Shown: positions 53,711-63,216 of the stretch, piece by piece
How positions within the stretch are numbered: position 1 is the first letter of the stretch
How the letters are laid out: each line of letters begins with the position of its first letter
Origin: Sulfuritalea hydrogenivorans sk43H
GTDB lineage: Bacteria > Pseudomonadota > Gammaproteobacteria > Burkholderiales > Rhodocyclaceae
Direction of reading: 5' to 3'
Assembly: GCF_000828635.1 (NCBI RefSeq)
Contig: NZ_AP012547.1
Span: forward strand, 1,860,001-1,924,000
DNA length: 64,000 nt
The notes under the pieces: model-generated
Told to the model about the DNA's origin: nothing
Database searches by the model: none
The model's input: only the letters and a program-made list of their open reading frames with translations
Made by a program: the position numbers and the translations under genes

Positions 53711-53826
53711 GCTCACAGAGTGAGCGTGAGCGCGCACAATATCGTGTCATGCATTGACGTTGCCTCGCGATTTATTGGAAATCTCAATACGTGTAGGTTA
53801 TCGAAGGCGGGGCTCACTGAATGAGC
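53711..53826. promoter_or_regulatory. Two GCTCA-TGAGC dyads upstream of the PARG-like gene
   Basis: GCTCACAGAGTGAGC (53711-53725) and GCTCACTGAATGAGC (53812-53826) are two short dyads about 100 bases apart in the 237-base gap between the PARG-like gene and mcrC. The repeated arm sequence suggests paired operator sites for the PARG-like gene. No gene is seen in this gap. Confidence 0.35.
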
Positions 53827-53895
53827 ATGTCTATTTCAGGCACTGATATATTGTCGAGGCCGAGAAAATGGTGCGTTGCCAGCGTCACCTAACGC

Positions 53896-55299
53896 TCAAG
53901 AGGCTGTTTGAGCCGTTTCCGCTGGAATGGCATGAGCAGCGAAATCAACTGATGAGAATATTCCCGTAGTAGAACTCGCAGCCTGGAACGCCGTGGCAAA
54001 TGGTACGTCTGGCGGCAGCAAGAGTTGCCGAGTCTTCAGGCAAAACGGCACGACCCAGAGACGCAGTCCCTCTGTCTTCGGAAACACGAAGACGGGCAAG
54101 GGATCGCTGAAATTGTCAGTCTTGGGATAGATCAATACGACGTCGCCGACGCCGTCCAGATAACTCTGGCCATACGCTTGCAGCTGATAGAAGTCTGCCT
54201 GGGAAAGCTCGTACTTATCCGCCCCAGTGCCTTTGTTCCGGTCGAGCAGCTTCCACTTGGTGTCCAGCACACAGATATTCTGCTCCTTGTTGCGGATAAC
54301 CAAGTCTGGCTTGAGCAGGAACCAGTCCTGATCGATGTGTCGGACAAGATGGTGGCTACGGGCCTGGGTACTCAGCTGAAGATTCGGCATCAGTTGAGCG
54401 GGCAGATGCTTCGCCACATACGCCTCGAACACGGCTTCCATAGGGAACAGCAGTGAGGGGGCACGATTACGACCAGAACCAGTAAGGGGCGAATCTTCAT
54501 CGAGAAGCAGTCGTGCCCAGGCAAGTGAATCCCCGTAGTGGGTCATTCCACGATCGACACGGACTCGCTGAAAATCAACTCGGACCTGGGTGGAAATCGG
54601 CACCTCAGCGAACGTAAAGCACAGCTCACGGGCCAACTGCTGGTTCTCTCGGGAAACAGAATATTCAAGCGCCCGCCGCAAGGCCGCATGAATCAGTCGG
54701 TTTTCAGGACGATCAATCGAGTATTCGTCATGTTCCGTGTAAAAGCGGTCGGCTCGATGGAGGTTCTCACGTAGGTGAGTGGCCATCATTAGCTTGCCGC
54801 GTAGTGCAAACAAGCTTCCTTGGCGAATTGCGTAGTCGCTACGCAGTCCGCGTTTGACAACTCGATCAACGGCCGCCAGAAATTCTGCGATGAAGACTTC
54901 CAACAACGGCATCCGGGCCGACTTGAGCCGAGCACTCTCTGTCTGGATGTGTCTGAAACCACGCAGGCAGCGCAGCATTTCCATGAGGAGCTGCTGTGCA
55001 TCCTTGGCACCACCGCCAATGGCTTTCCCAACCTTCGGAAGTACCTCGAGCTGGAAGTTATCTGGACATCTAATCACACCGACATAGTTTGTCAGCTGCA
55101 GGGCTCGACGTCCTCTCCGCTGCACGAGCCGAATCCATGCGGCGTCACCATTTTCGGAGTTACGCAGGCACAACTCTTCAAGCCAATTGAATACTCTAGC
55201 GGGTACAGCATGCAAACCTTCGGCCTCTACGGGTTGTCCACTCGAAACGAGCGAGTCGTACTCGTAGATGGTGATGCCGTTGGTGCGCAACGTCGTCAC
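53896..55299 (-). CDS. mcrC: McrC-like restriction nuclease subunit
   Basis: 467 residues. The N-terminal part pairs with McrB and the C-terminal part has a PD-(D/E)xK nuclease core: LLKPDLVIRNKEQN near 330 and CVLDTKWKLL near 345. McrC with McrB cleaves DNA carrying modified cytosines or other marks. It follows mcrB after three bases, so the two form an operon. It lies on the defence side of the right accessory block. Confidence 0.9.
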   Translation of the reverse strand: MTTLRTNGITIYEYDSLVSSGQPVEAEGLHAVPARVFNWLEELCLRNSENGDAAWIRLVQRRGRRALQLTNYVGVIRCPDNFQLEVLPKVGKAIGGGAKDAQQLLMEMLRCLRGFRHIQTESARLKSARMPLLEVFIAEFLAAVDRVVKRGLRSDYAIRQGSLFALRGKLMMATHLRENLHRADRFYTEHDEYSIDRPENRLIHAALRRALEYSVSRENQQLARELCFTFAEVPISTQVRVDFQRVRVDRGMTHYGDSLAWARLLLDEDSPLTGSGRNRAPSLLFPMEAVFEAYVAKHLPAQLMPNLQLSTQARSHHLVRHIDQDWFLLKPDLVIRNKEQNICVLDTKWKLLDRNKGTGADKYELSQADFYQLQAYGQSYLDGVGDVVLIYPKTDNFSDPLPVFVFPKTEGLRLWVVPFCLKTRQLLLPPDVPFATAFQAASSTTGIFSSVDFAAHAIPAETAQTAS

Positions 55300-55302
55300 T
55301 GG

Positions 55303-58215
55303 TTAGTCAGCCAAGGTTACATAGATGCCGATATAGGCATCGGGGTTGCTGAATGCGGATGCTTGAATCTGGTACCGAGGCTTCGTGGTGTAGGAATCCA
55401 GACCATGCCCCGTACCAAACAACCAGGTGAGATCCGATTCCTGATCGGCCGACTGAGCCACGAAGCGCGCGTTGGTTTGCTTCTGGTTATCGGCAAGCAC
55501 CAGCTGAATCTTCTGCCAATCTTCGAAGAAATACTCTTCGAGCAACGGCAGAATCCGATTGCGGAATACCTCCGTCAGGGCGTTGAACCTCTCAAGCTCA
55601 TCCTGGATCGACTGCAGAGATGTGAAATAGGCGTGCCCGATGGTGTGATCACGGTCATACAAAGCCTCAATACGGGCGTTGATGGCCGCCAACATGCGCG
55701 GGACATCGATTGTCTTGTCACCCATCCTGACACGCAGGTTATGCAGCGGTGCCCCTGGCACATCGCTGACATTCGGCATGATCGCTTCGAAATCAAAACG
55801 TCTCCGCAGTGCCGTATCCAATAGCGCAAGCGAGCGGTCGGCAGTATTCATGGTGCCGATCACGTCGACATTGGAGGGCACAGAGAATGACTCTCCCGAA
55901 TACGGAAGGATCACTGAAATCGGATTCTCAGCCCCCTCACGCTTATCCGTTTCGATCAGTGTGATGAGCTCCCCGAAAATCTTGCTGATATTGCCCCGGT
56001 TGATTTCATCGATGACGATAGCGAAGCGTTGGGTAGGCGCCAGACGAGCACGCCGGCACAACTCCTTGAAAACACCTGGACGAATTTCGTATTGAACTTG
56101 GCCAGGTGTGTTGTCGCTGTTATCCAATATTGGCCGCAAGCCCTCGACAAACTCTTCGTATCCGTAAGACTGATGGAAGGTCACAAAGCTGTAGCGCTGA
56201 ATGGCACCCGTTGACTCCTGTCCCTGCTTCAATCGCTCCATAAGCTCGATGATGTGAGCGCAATCATTCTGCCAATCCCCTGCGAACTGCCAATACGAAT
56301 CTTCGGTCTTGTCGAAGATCGCCGGAGACAAACGCACCTTCATTCGAACGGTGGTTGATTCCTCAATCGTGTGGTTTTGCAATGTCCGCCAAAGGGTGGG
56401 CGTGACTGACTGCGAACCTTTCTTGGACGCCAGTGCCTGTACGAACTCGTGTGCCGCGAGGTCGTTCACCTTTACCTTGCCAGTTGTTCCCGCCAGCGCA
56501 TACAGCGATGCGGCAGCCACCTCCCACCATTTCAGGTTTGCAAAGTGCTCGGCAATGAACTGACGTCGCCATTCGTCCGGTGATACGGTATCCAGCCCTT
56601 GCTCATACTCGGCCTTGAGCAGCTGCTTGAGCTTGTAGGTTTTTCCAGTTCCAGGAGGACCATAGTAGATACGATTGATAGCTTTCATGCTTGTCTCCGG
56701 CTCATCCGGTGCTTCGATTCCTAGTTCATCAGGCCAATAGCCCGGCCTAGCTGAGGCCAAAGGGCAGTAGGTGTTAATTGCGCTACGCTCTGCGACGAGC
56801 GAGGTTTCTAAACTTGCGACCACCTCTTCAGTGAGTGGCTCTCGATGAAGTTCGGGTAACGCCCCAATCCCCTTCAAAGTAACCGTCTTTGTTCGTCGTC
56901 CTCTGACGATTCCGAGAACTGCGAAGGCACGTTCGCTCTCTGCCTCTCGACGACCGAATCTGACCTGGGTATTAATTCCAACATGCCACCAGTCGAGTCC
57001 GACTGAATGCGCGGCTCTGGCTAGTCGGCAAAACAAAGATGCCTCCGTCGCGGACCAAGTTGCCCGGTTTTCTCTGAAAGCCGCGTTGGTGTCGAAATGT
57101 TTGAGGATTTCCTCATCCGAGAGGTCTGGTGGAGTTTCAAGTTCGATGGGATCAATCGGATCACCGCTCAAACTGGCCAATTCAGCCAGGTCGGTGGCGA
57201 AATACGGCTTTAACAAGCTACTTTCAAAATCTGGCAGATCATCCTCGCCAACCTTCCAGAAGGTTGAGTTCCCTTGCGGTGACCAGCCCTTCTTATTGTC
57301 GGTATAGCGATCTTTGCGTTGCGCTTGCTTGAGAACGCGGTATTTCCGTTTAAGCCATCCAGGCCCTTTGTCGCAGGGGATGGCCTCTGAAAGGAACTGA
57401 CCCACCAATTGTGGGCTGTTGCCATGGCATAGATAGAACAGTGTGCCGACTGGCGCCTCCGCGAAGTCCTTCCCTTGCTTGCCCTTTTGCTGATCGCCCG
57501 GACCAGGTGCGTTGGTATTACGGTCCATTACAGCCCAAGCATCGTTCAGATATTGTTGGCGCTCGGCGTCAGTAAACACAGGGGAGTTGCCATGCGAGAG
57601 CTTCCAGATTTCGAGGTTCATCTTGCTCCATACCTCCCAGAGTTGCTTCCCATATTCCAGGACGCCGAGATTCTCCGGGCACTTGGATATAGCGGCACGC
57701 TGTAGCTCGGCCATGCTCTGACTTGCGGACCCGCCAACATATGCTGCAAGCGGTGCGCGCTTGAAGATGTCTACGATCACCGGTGCTTCGCGGTTCTGGT
57801 AGTGAAAAGCAATCTTCCACTTGAAGGCCTCACCCAGATGCTCGAAAGCCTCAATGCCATCCAGATCGCCATTTTCTGCCATGGTCGCAACCTGGGTGAC
57901 ATAGCTGCGCACCTTCTCGAACGCTTCTTCTACTGATGCACCGAGCGACGAGTACCAACCGTAGGAACCGGAATAGCTCAACTTGGCGTTGCTTTTCTTG
58001 TCGTCGGTGTCTTTGCGCGAGAAGACGCCGAATTTGAATGACGACCCGCCCCAAATGCTTCCAAGGTCTTCTAGGCGCTTCTCGATCCAATAGGTAAATG
58101 ACTCCTTTGACCCAGCGGAGGTGTACTCATGTAGCTCCATCTTGGCGAGGCGTGATACCGGCCACTTTTCTCGAAACTCGTCCCAGAGCCTGTAATGCTC
58201 CTTCAAGTCATCCAT
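55303..58215 (-). CDS. mcrB: McrB-like AAA+ GTPase with long N-terminal recognition region
   Basis: 970 residues. The C-terminal half is the McrB AAA+ motor: Walker A YYGPPGTGKTYKL near 520, Walker B FAIVIDEINRGNISK near 735, and the IGTMNTADRSLALLDTALRR sensor region. The N-terminal 500 residues form one or more target-recognition domains (TLFYLCHGNSPQLVGQFL, possibly EVE/PUA-like, and WWHVGINTQVRFGRREAESE); such domains decide which modified base is recognised. ATG at 58215 is preferred over a TTG three bases upstream; GGGAGGCGG precedes it. Confidence 0.9.
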   Translation of the reverse strand: MDDLKEHYRLWDEFREKWPVSRLAKMELHEYTSAGSKESFTYWIEKRLEDLGSIWGGSSFKFGVFSRKDTDDKKSNAKLSYSGSYGWYSSLGASVEEAFEKVRSYVTQVATMAENGDLDGIEAFEHLGEAFKWKIAFHYQNREAPVIVDIFKRAPLAAYVGGSASQSMAELQRAAISKCPENLGVLEYGKQLWEVWSKMNLEIWKLSHGNSPVFTDAERQQYLNDAWAVMDRNTNAPGPGDQQKGKQGKDFAEAPVGTLFYLCHGNSPQLVGQFLSEAIPCDKGPGWLKRKYRVLKQAQRKDRYTDNKKGWSPQGNSTFWKVGEDDLPDFESSLLKPYFATDLAELASLSGDPIDPIELETPPDLSDEEILKHFDTNAAFRENRATWSATEASLFCRLARAAHSVGLDWWHVGINTQVRFGRREAESERAFAVLGIVRGRRTKTVTLKGIGALPELHREPLTEEVVASLETSLVAERSAINTYCPLASARPGYWPDELGIEAPDEPETSMKAINRIYYGPPGTGKTYKLKQLLKAEYEQGLDTVSPDEWRRQFIAEHFANLKWWEVAAASLYALAGTTGKVKVNDLAAHEFVQALASKKGSQSVTPTLWRTLQNHTIEESTTVRMKVRLSPAIFDKTEDSYWQFAGDWQNDCAHIIELMERLKQGQESTGAIQRYSFVTFHQSYGYEEFVEGLRPILDNSDNTPGQVQYEIRPGVFKELCRRARLAPTQRFAIVIDEINRGNISKIFGELITLIETDKREGAENPISVILPYSGESFSVPSNVDVIGTMNTADRSLALLDTALRRRFDFEAIMPNVSDVPGAPLHNLRVRMGDKTIDVPRMLAAINARIEALYDRDHTIGHAYFTSLQSIQDELERFNALTEVFRNRILPLLEEYFFEDWQKIQLVLADNQKQTNARFVAQSADQESDLTWLFGTGHGLDSYTTKPRYQIQASAFSNPDAYIGIYVTLAD

Positions 58216-58439
58216 CAACCCGCCTCCCGCGCATCACTACGCTTCAAATATTCGATTCCACATGGCATGCTACAAAACCGGAACTAGTCAGGCTATTCCT
58301 TTCCAGCCAGATCAAAATTGAATGTCTTGGCGCGACCAACCAGGTCCTGGATTCACAGAACTCTCGCTCAAACCACGACATTGCTTCGCCCAAGGACTGG
58401 ATGAGTTGCATTTGAGTAAGTGCCATGACGAACGATGTC

Positions 58440-59084
58440 CTATCGATTTGGGAATACTGGTTGCTGCCGCAAGGGAAAATATTGCGTGTTTATCTTGCCT
58501 GAGTAAAACAATCTGCCATCGTGATACGAGCACTCAGAGTCGTACCACATGTCGGTCCGCCTTAAGCTTTCATTGTTTCTGCAATCTGTTTGCGCAATCT
58601 TTATCGCAGCTTGGTCGTGAGCACGCGCAGCCTGGAATGTCCAGTAGCCCTGATAGGGTTCACCGGGGTCGGTAATTTTTCCGCTCGAGGTCATGGACGA
58701 CATACGAGCTATGGCCTTGGTATCTCCCTTGGCGGCTTGGTCACGTAACGTCTTAAAGGTGATTACATCTCGAGCAGACTTCCCGGTTGGCTCTGCCGCC
58801 ATATTCGGCTTTGGTTCAACCGCAGTCTGAAGCAATGGTGACGATCTGAGCGCTGCATCACTCGCTGGCAAATGCTCAACGCCGGTTGCAACAGCCGCCC
58901 CCTTTGCGGCGGTTGCACCTTCGGCCGCAGTTCGCCCCGCGGTCGCGGCTGTAGCGGCCTCCTTGGCCGCTGTTCCACCGCCCTTGAACAACTTGAAAAA
59001 CGAGGTGATTGCCTCAACCGGAAATGCCTGTACTTGGCCGGCTAGTAGCATCAGCGCACTGACTGCAATAAACCGCATTTTCAT
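58440..59084 (-). CDS. Exported protein with Ala/Thr-rich region
   Basis: 214 residues with signal peptide (FIAVSALMLLAGQVQAFP), an Ala/Gly/Thr-rich low-complexity stretch of about 60 residues, and a compact C-terminal part with two Cys (TDCRNNESLRRTDMWYDSEC). The ATG overlaps the Sel1 gene's stop by four bases. It is the last gene of the envelope operon read from 63978. No family recognised. Confidence 0.65.
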   Translation of the reverse strand: MKMRFIAVSALMLLAGQVQAFPVEAITSFFKLFKGGGTAAKEAATAATAGRTAAEGATAAKGAAVATGVEHLPASDAALRSSPLLQTAVEPKPNMAAEPTGKSARDVITFKTLRDQAAKGDTKAIARMSSMTSSGKITDPGEPYQGYWTFQAARAHDQAAIKIAQTDCRNNESLRRTDMWYDSECSYHDGRLFYSGKINTQYFPLRQQPVFPNR

Positions 59085-59872
59085 TTGCTGGCCCCCGATG
59101 GCTGCTCGTTGGAGTTCCTTTCGAACGGATCCCCAATCTTGAGCTTGGTTTGGTAGTAGGGCTTGAACTGATCGGCTTTTGATTTCGCTTCTGCAACCTG
59201 CGCAGCATTCATCGCCTTTTCGATTTCCTTGAGTTGCTTGGCTGCGGCCTCCTGGTTACCGCCTGCCCCAAGTTCCCGTACCGCAAGGGTTAGCCAGAAA
59301 TAGGCTTCGACCAAGTCCTTTCTTACGCCGAAGCCCTCAGCAAAGCATGAACCCAAACTTAGGTAGGCAGTGGGCTCGCCCTGCAGAGCCGATCGTGTGT
59401 ACCAATAAATTGCATCGCCACCAGACTTGGGAAGGCCTTCGCCGGTCTCGTAAATATCGCCGAGATTGTTCTGTGAGCCGGCAAATCCGATTCCTCGCCA
59501 CTCGGATGCGCGTCGATACCATATCGCGGCTTCGGCGAATGACTCCTTCGTGTTTGCCTGTCGCAGGAGTAATCCCAGGTCATGCATGGCCAAGAAGTGC
59601 CCAGCCTCTGCAACGAGTCGAAGCGCCTTTACGCCATTGGCCATGTCACCTTGGGCGACTACCTTCCTGGCCATGGCGTAGGCAGTATCCAACCGCTCGG
59701 AGGTCTGGAAGTCATCATCCGTGATGCCCTTCTGTATGGCGAACTCGCCAGCTCTAGATGAACTTGACTTCGAAATGGGTGGCGGCCCCGATGTGAGTGC
59801 GTTGGCGTTACTACAAAGTAAAGAAGCAACCAACCCGAGGGCAGCAGCACACCGGCTTGTCTTAAGTGTCAT
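59081..59872 (-). CDS. Sel1-like repeat exported protein
   Basis: 263 residues: signal peptide (ALGLVASLLCSNANA), then Sel1/TPR-like repeats of about 35 residues (FLAMHDLGLLLRQANTKESF, SQNNLGDIYETGEGLPKSGG, AYLSLGSCFAEGFGVRKDLV) and a charged C-terminus. Sel1 repeats make protein-protein contacts. It is in the same operon as the M48 protease and a 524-residue exported protein, so it probably acts in a periplasmic complex with them. Confidence 0.85.
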   Translation of the reverse strand: MTLKTSRCAAALGLVASLLCSNANALTSGPPPISKSSSSRAGEFAIQKGITDDDFQTSERLDTAYAMARKVVAQGDMANGVKALRLVAEAGHFLAMHDLGLLLRQANTKESFAEAAIWYRRASEWRGIGFAGSQNNLGDIYETGEGLPKSGGDAIYWYTRSALQGEPTAYLSLGSCFAEGFGVRKDLVEAYFWLTLAVRELGAGGNQEAAAKQLKEIEKAMNAAQVAEAKSKADQFKPYYQTKLKIGDPFERNSNEQPSGASK

Positions 59873-59917
59873 AGAGCGATCCTTGCAATAGCCGATTGGA
59901 AATCTGGACGGGAATGG

Positions 59918-61492
59918 TCAGGCCGCATTTTGACCCTTAGTCGGCAGTTCAGGCCCTTTCTGGGGTTGCGGACGACTTTCTTCCAGTTCGATTCGCTGGC
60001 GCAGAATCGCCGCACACGCAAATGCCTTCACAGCCGAGTTACGGAATTTCTTGTTTTCACCGATCTTGGTAAGGGTGACAACCAATTCCTTCGCCATTTC
60101 CTTTTTCCCATGCCTGAGATACTGAATAGCCGTCTCGGTTCTCAGATCAATCCAAGAGTCCATATCACCCGGCAAACTGGGGAATTCCTCTGAGATGCGA
60201 TTCACATGGGAAAGGACCCGCGCACCGACCTCGGATTGCCCCATGAAAAACGACGCCCTGGCAAGGAATATGTAATACCGGTCGAGCAGGTTCTTCATCT
60301 CTCCTGAACTGGCACCCGTCTCTTTCATGCTGGTCGTTGCGTATCGACGCATGGTGTCCACCAAACTCAACGCCTCGGCGATATTTTCCTTGTAGACCTC
60401 TTCGTTCTTTTCATGGGCTGCGACGATGGTCTTCAGGAGCGGCATGAAGTTCTTCTCGGCACTATCCAAGCCGAAAGCCAGTTCATCGAGTTTCTTCAGG
60501 TTGCAGTATTTCTGTACAACCGGGATCCACAAAGCAGCACCTGCTTTCGGAGCCGATGCGATAGTTGCGCAGTACAACATGATGTTGTCGGCCTTGTTGG
60601 AGAAGCTTCCCTGCCGAAGCACCTTTTCAAGTTCGTCGACGAATCGGTCACGTTCAATTGTCGCGGCCTTTTCGTCGCCATTGACGATGTAGTAAGACGA
60701 CGCATGGATGAATGGCTCAAGTTCGGCATAGCCATCTTTGGTGGGCTTGATTCCTCGCGTCAGCGTCATCAGACGTCTGGCCGAGCCATCGCTTTCCCGC
60801 CCGAAGTACTCAAGAACTCGGCTGAGTCCAGAACTCTCAGCAGTTAGAGACGCGGTCGCGTTCTCGATCAGACAAGCGCGATCGTATGTCCTCTTCTCGC
60901 AATCCTTGATAGGGCCGATCGCACTCGCTTCAGGCTGTTCAGCGCCTTCTGCTACTCGGGCGAAGTACTCTCGCTCGCGGATTTCCAGTGAGGATCGAAG
61001 CACCTCCTCTTTCGATTTCTTGACGATCTCGAAGTCGAACTTTGCCAGGACGGCGCCTGATTGTTTGATCTCGATCGTGTATTGGCCGATGGGATCATCG
61101 GGGGCCACTGTCCAGAAGTTCCCGATCACTTCTTCGCTCGCATCAACATCGATACGTGTCGTAAGCGTTCGGCCATCTTTGCTAAGGGATGTCTTGGCCA
61201 CGTTCACATGGACATTCTTTGCCGGCGCAGGCATCCGTAGAACCTCGGAAATCTCCGAGGGCTTCTCGCTTTTCTTGATGCGAAGTATCCAGCCGTAGGC
61301 AATACCCTCGGCATTCGGCACCTCCACCACCCGGATGAGCCGTGGGGCTTTTTCCTTGGCGGTGAAAAGAACGCCAAACTTCGACTCCATCACGGATATC
61401 CGTTCCGCAGAAGCCGCCAGAGAGAGTTGCGGGGTTGCTATCGTACTAACGGTCAGGATTGCAACCGCCATCAAATGGCGCAATATTTTCAT
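59918..61492 (-). CDS. Large exported protein of unknown function
   Basis: 524 residues with signal peptide (HLMAVAILTVSTIATPQLSLAA), a beta-rich N-terminal region (GVLFTAKEKAPRLIRVVEVP, FWTVAPDDPIGQYTIEIKQS) resembling an immunoglobulin-like fold, then a long helical part reminiscent of tetratricopeptide solenoids. The ATG overlaps the protease stop by four bases. No family recognised. Co-expression with an M48 protease suggests a substrate or partner. Confidence 0.65.
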   Translation of the reverse strand: MKILRHLMAVAILTVSTIATPQLSLAASAERISVMESKFGVLFTAKEKAPRLIRVVEVPNAEGIAYGWILRIKKSEKPSEISEVLRMPAPAKNVHVNVAKTSLSKDGRTLTTRIDVDASEEVIGNFWTVAPDDPIGQYTIEIKQSGAVLAKFDFEIVKKSKEEVLRSSLEIREREYFARVAEGAEQPEASAIGPIKDCEKRTYDRACLIENATASLTAESSGLSRVLEYFGRESDGSARRLMTLTRGIKPTKDGYAELEPFIHASSYYIVNGDEKAATIERDRFVDELEKVLRQGSFSNKADNIMLYCATIASAPKAGAALWIPVVQKYCNLKKLDELAFGLDSAEKNFMPLLKTIVAAHEKNEEVYKENIAEALSLVDTMRRYATTSMKETGASSGEMKNLLDRYYIFLARASFFMGQSEVGARVLSHVNRISEEFPSLPGDMDSWIDLRTETAIQYLRHGKKEMAKELVVTLTKIGENKKFRNSAVKAFACAAILRQRIELEESRPQPQKGPELPTKGQNAA

Positions 61493-63207
61493 GACTGGAC
61501 TTCCTCATGTTTCGCTGATTTTCCGACTCCCATTGCGACCAACGCTTGATGTTCCATCAGCGTGAGTTCTTCTTCAATTTGGTCTAAGTCATGAACGAGG
61601 CTCACCGATGTCTCGATCAATACACTGGCGGGACGAAGGTCATCGATTAGAAAGTCTTCCATCGAATGACCAAGAGCGGATAGACGTATTTCCGTTGAGG
61701 GGTGCGTGTCCGTTGGGTGGACAGCCACCGATGCGCCAATGCCGTCAAAAATCTCTGACTTTGAATTCTTGACAACAATCTCATGGAACATCGAACTGGT
61801 GTTCTGATATGCCTTTTGTTCTTGTAGTGCTTCAACCATTGCAGAACGAATAAGACTCCACGCCGGTGCGTAGGCCGCCACCTTGATCAGCGAGGTGGCC
61901 AAGGCGCTGGACGATGCGACAGAGGCGCCTGCTTTATCGGCTTCGAGTTCGCGGTCGCGCCCAATTGTTCGTTCTGCCTTTGCAAACTGCCCCATGAAGA
62001 AGGAAAGGAGCGCTGTCGCTGGGATCAGGCCGATCGACTTGAGTCCGAACTCCTGGGGTTTGCCGTCACCGTCGCTATTCAGTGCTTGAAGGGCCTGAGC
62101 TGTGCCAGCATAGATCGGATAGAAACGAAGGCTGAAGTCCGTATCCTGACCACGAAAATGACCAAGCTCGTGTCCAATTACCGCTGACAACTCTGGAACA
62201 GAGAGAATTCGCATTAGAGGTAGTGATAGGTAGAGCGTCGTACCTGTTTGCGACACCGGCCCCGGATATGTTTTGACTTCAGATGCCGTGACATAGAAAT
62301 TTGGTTCGAGGCCGAGAACAATATTGTTTGGTGGTGTGGCGCCCAGTTTTTTGGCAATCTCCTCCACATGGTTCCAGAGCGTCTGTTGCTGATCCCGGCT
62401 TACGGATTTGCCGATGATTGAGGTTGACAGGTTTTTTGAGATCGACAGACCCGCCTCAAGCATCGTGAAAGCGCCGATAAAAGCACCTACGGCGATGGCT
62501 CCGATGACATACCAGTGGACTCGGTGAATAGCTGTGGCTTCGAAGATGTATGCGCCGTAGCTGGCGATAGCGCCCTGAACCAAGATCAAAATGAACAGGG
62601 CAAACAACATCCCAACGCGCAGTGGTGAAAATACCCTCAGCAATAGCTGACGATCAACTGCTGCCTTCCGGGCGGCAAGGATGATGGCAATCAGGAGCAA
62701 TATCCCCGCAGCCAAGGCAGCGATGCTTGCGTTTTGCAGCCAAGATATGTGTTCCAGTCTCGCGCAAATCGATTCCTGAGACGAACCGGATGCTTCACAA
62801 TATGCGCGAAGCGAGTTGAGTTGCTCCAGACCTGCAGCACCGAATTGCCGATTGACGACTTTGACAAACTGCTGCTGCAGATTCAATTCGCTGAAGTATC
62901 CCAGCAGCCACCCGATAATCGGGATTACTGCAACCATCAGGACGGTGAGTACTAGTTTTCCGGTTTCTTGCTGCGATACTTCTTCTGGCGATGTGTTTCT
63001 CTTTCGCTCATATGCCGCCAGTTCAGCTTCGGCCTGCGCCTTGGCCAGGACATTGGGATCGGTTGGATCGACGCCTCGCTTCTGGAATTCGGCGAGCGCG
63101 ATTTTGCGCGCCTCGTCAGTGATATTCCCTGAAAGGTACCGCTCTAGCAGTTCATACGTCTGCAGACCGGCATAGTGCTCGGCGATTTCTTGGCTCTTCT
63201 TTGACAT
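61489..63207 (-). CDS. Membrane M48-family zinc metalloprotease
   Basis: 572 residues. A cytoplasmic N-terminal region of about 90 residues is followed by several TM segments (LVLTVLMVAVIPIIGWLLGY, IAALAAGILLLIAIILAA, VGMLFALFILILVQGAIAS, VIGAIAVGAFIGAFTMLEAG) and an M48 domain with the zinc motif IGHELGHFRGQD near 344 and the further Glu in RDRELEADKAGA. HtpX-like proteases handle damaged membrane proteins. It is the second gene of this operon, nine bases after the first. Confidence 0.88.
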   Translation of the reverse strand: MSKKSQEIAEHYAGLQTYELLERYLSGNITDEARKIALAEFQKRGVDPTDPNVLAKAQAEAELAAYERKRNTSPEEVSQQETGKLVLTVLMVAVIPIIGWLLGYFSELNLQQQFVKVVNRQFGAAGLEQLNSLRAYCEASGSSQESICARLEHISWLQNASIAALAAGILLLIAIILAARKAAVDRQLLLRVFSPLRVGMLFALFILILVQGAIASYGAYIFEATAIHRVHWYVIGAIAVGAFIGAFTMLEAGLSISKNLSTSIIGKSVSRDQQQTLWNHVEEIAKKLGATPPNNIVLGLEPNFYVTASEVKTYPGPVSQTGTTLYLSLPLMRILSVPELSAVIGHELGHFRGQDTDFSLRFYPIYAGTAQALQALNSDGDGKPQEFGLKSIGLIPATALLSFFMGQFAKAERTIGRDRELEADKAGASVASSSALATSLIKVAAYAPAWSLIRSAMVEALQEQKAYQNTSSMFHEIVVKNSKSEIFDGIGASVAVHPTDTHPSTEIRLSALGHSMEDFLIDDLRPASVLIETSVSLVHDLDQIEEELTLMEHQALVAMGVGKSAKHEEVQS

Positions 63208-63216
63208 CTCTTTTCC

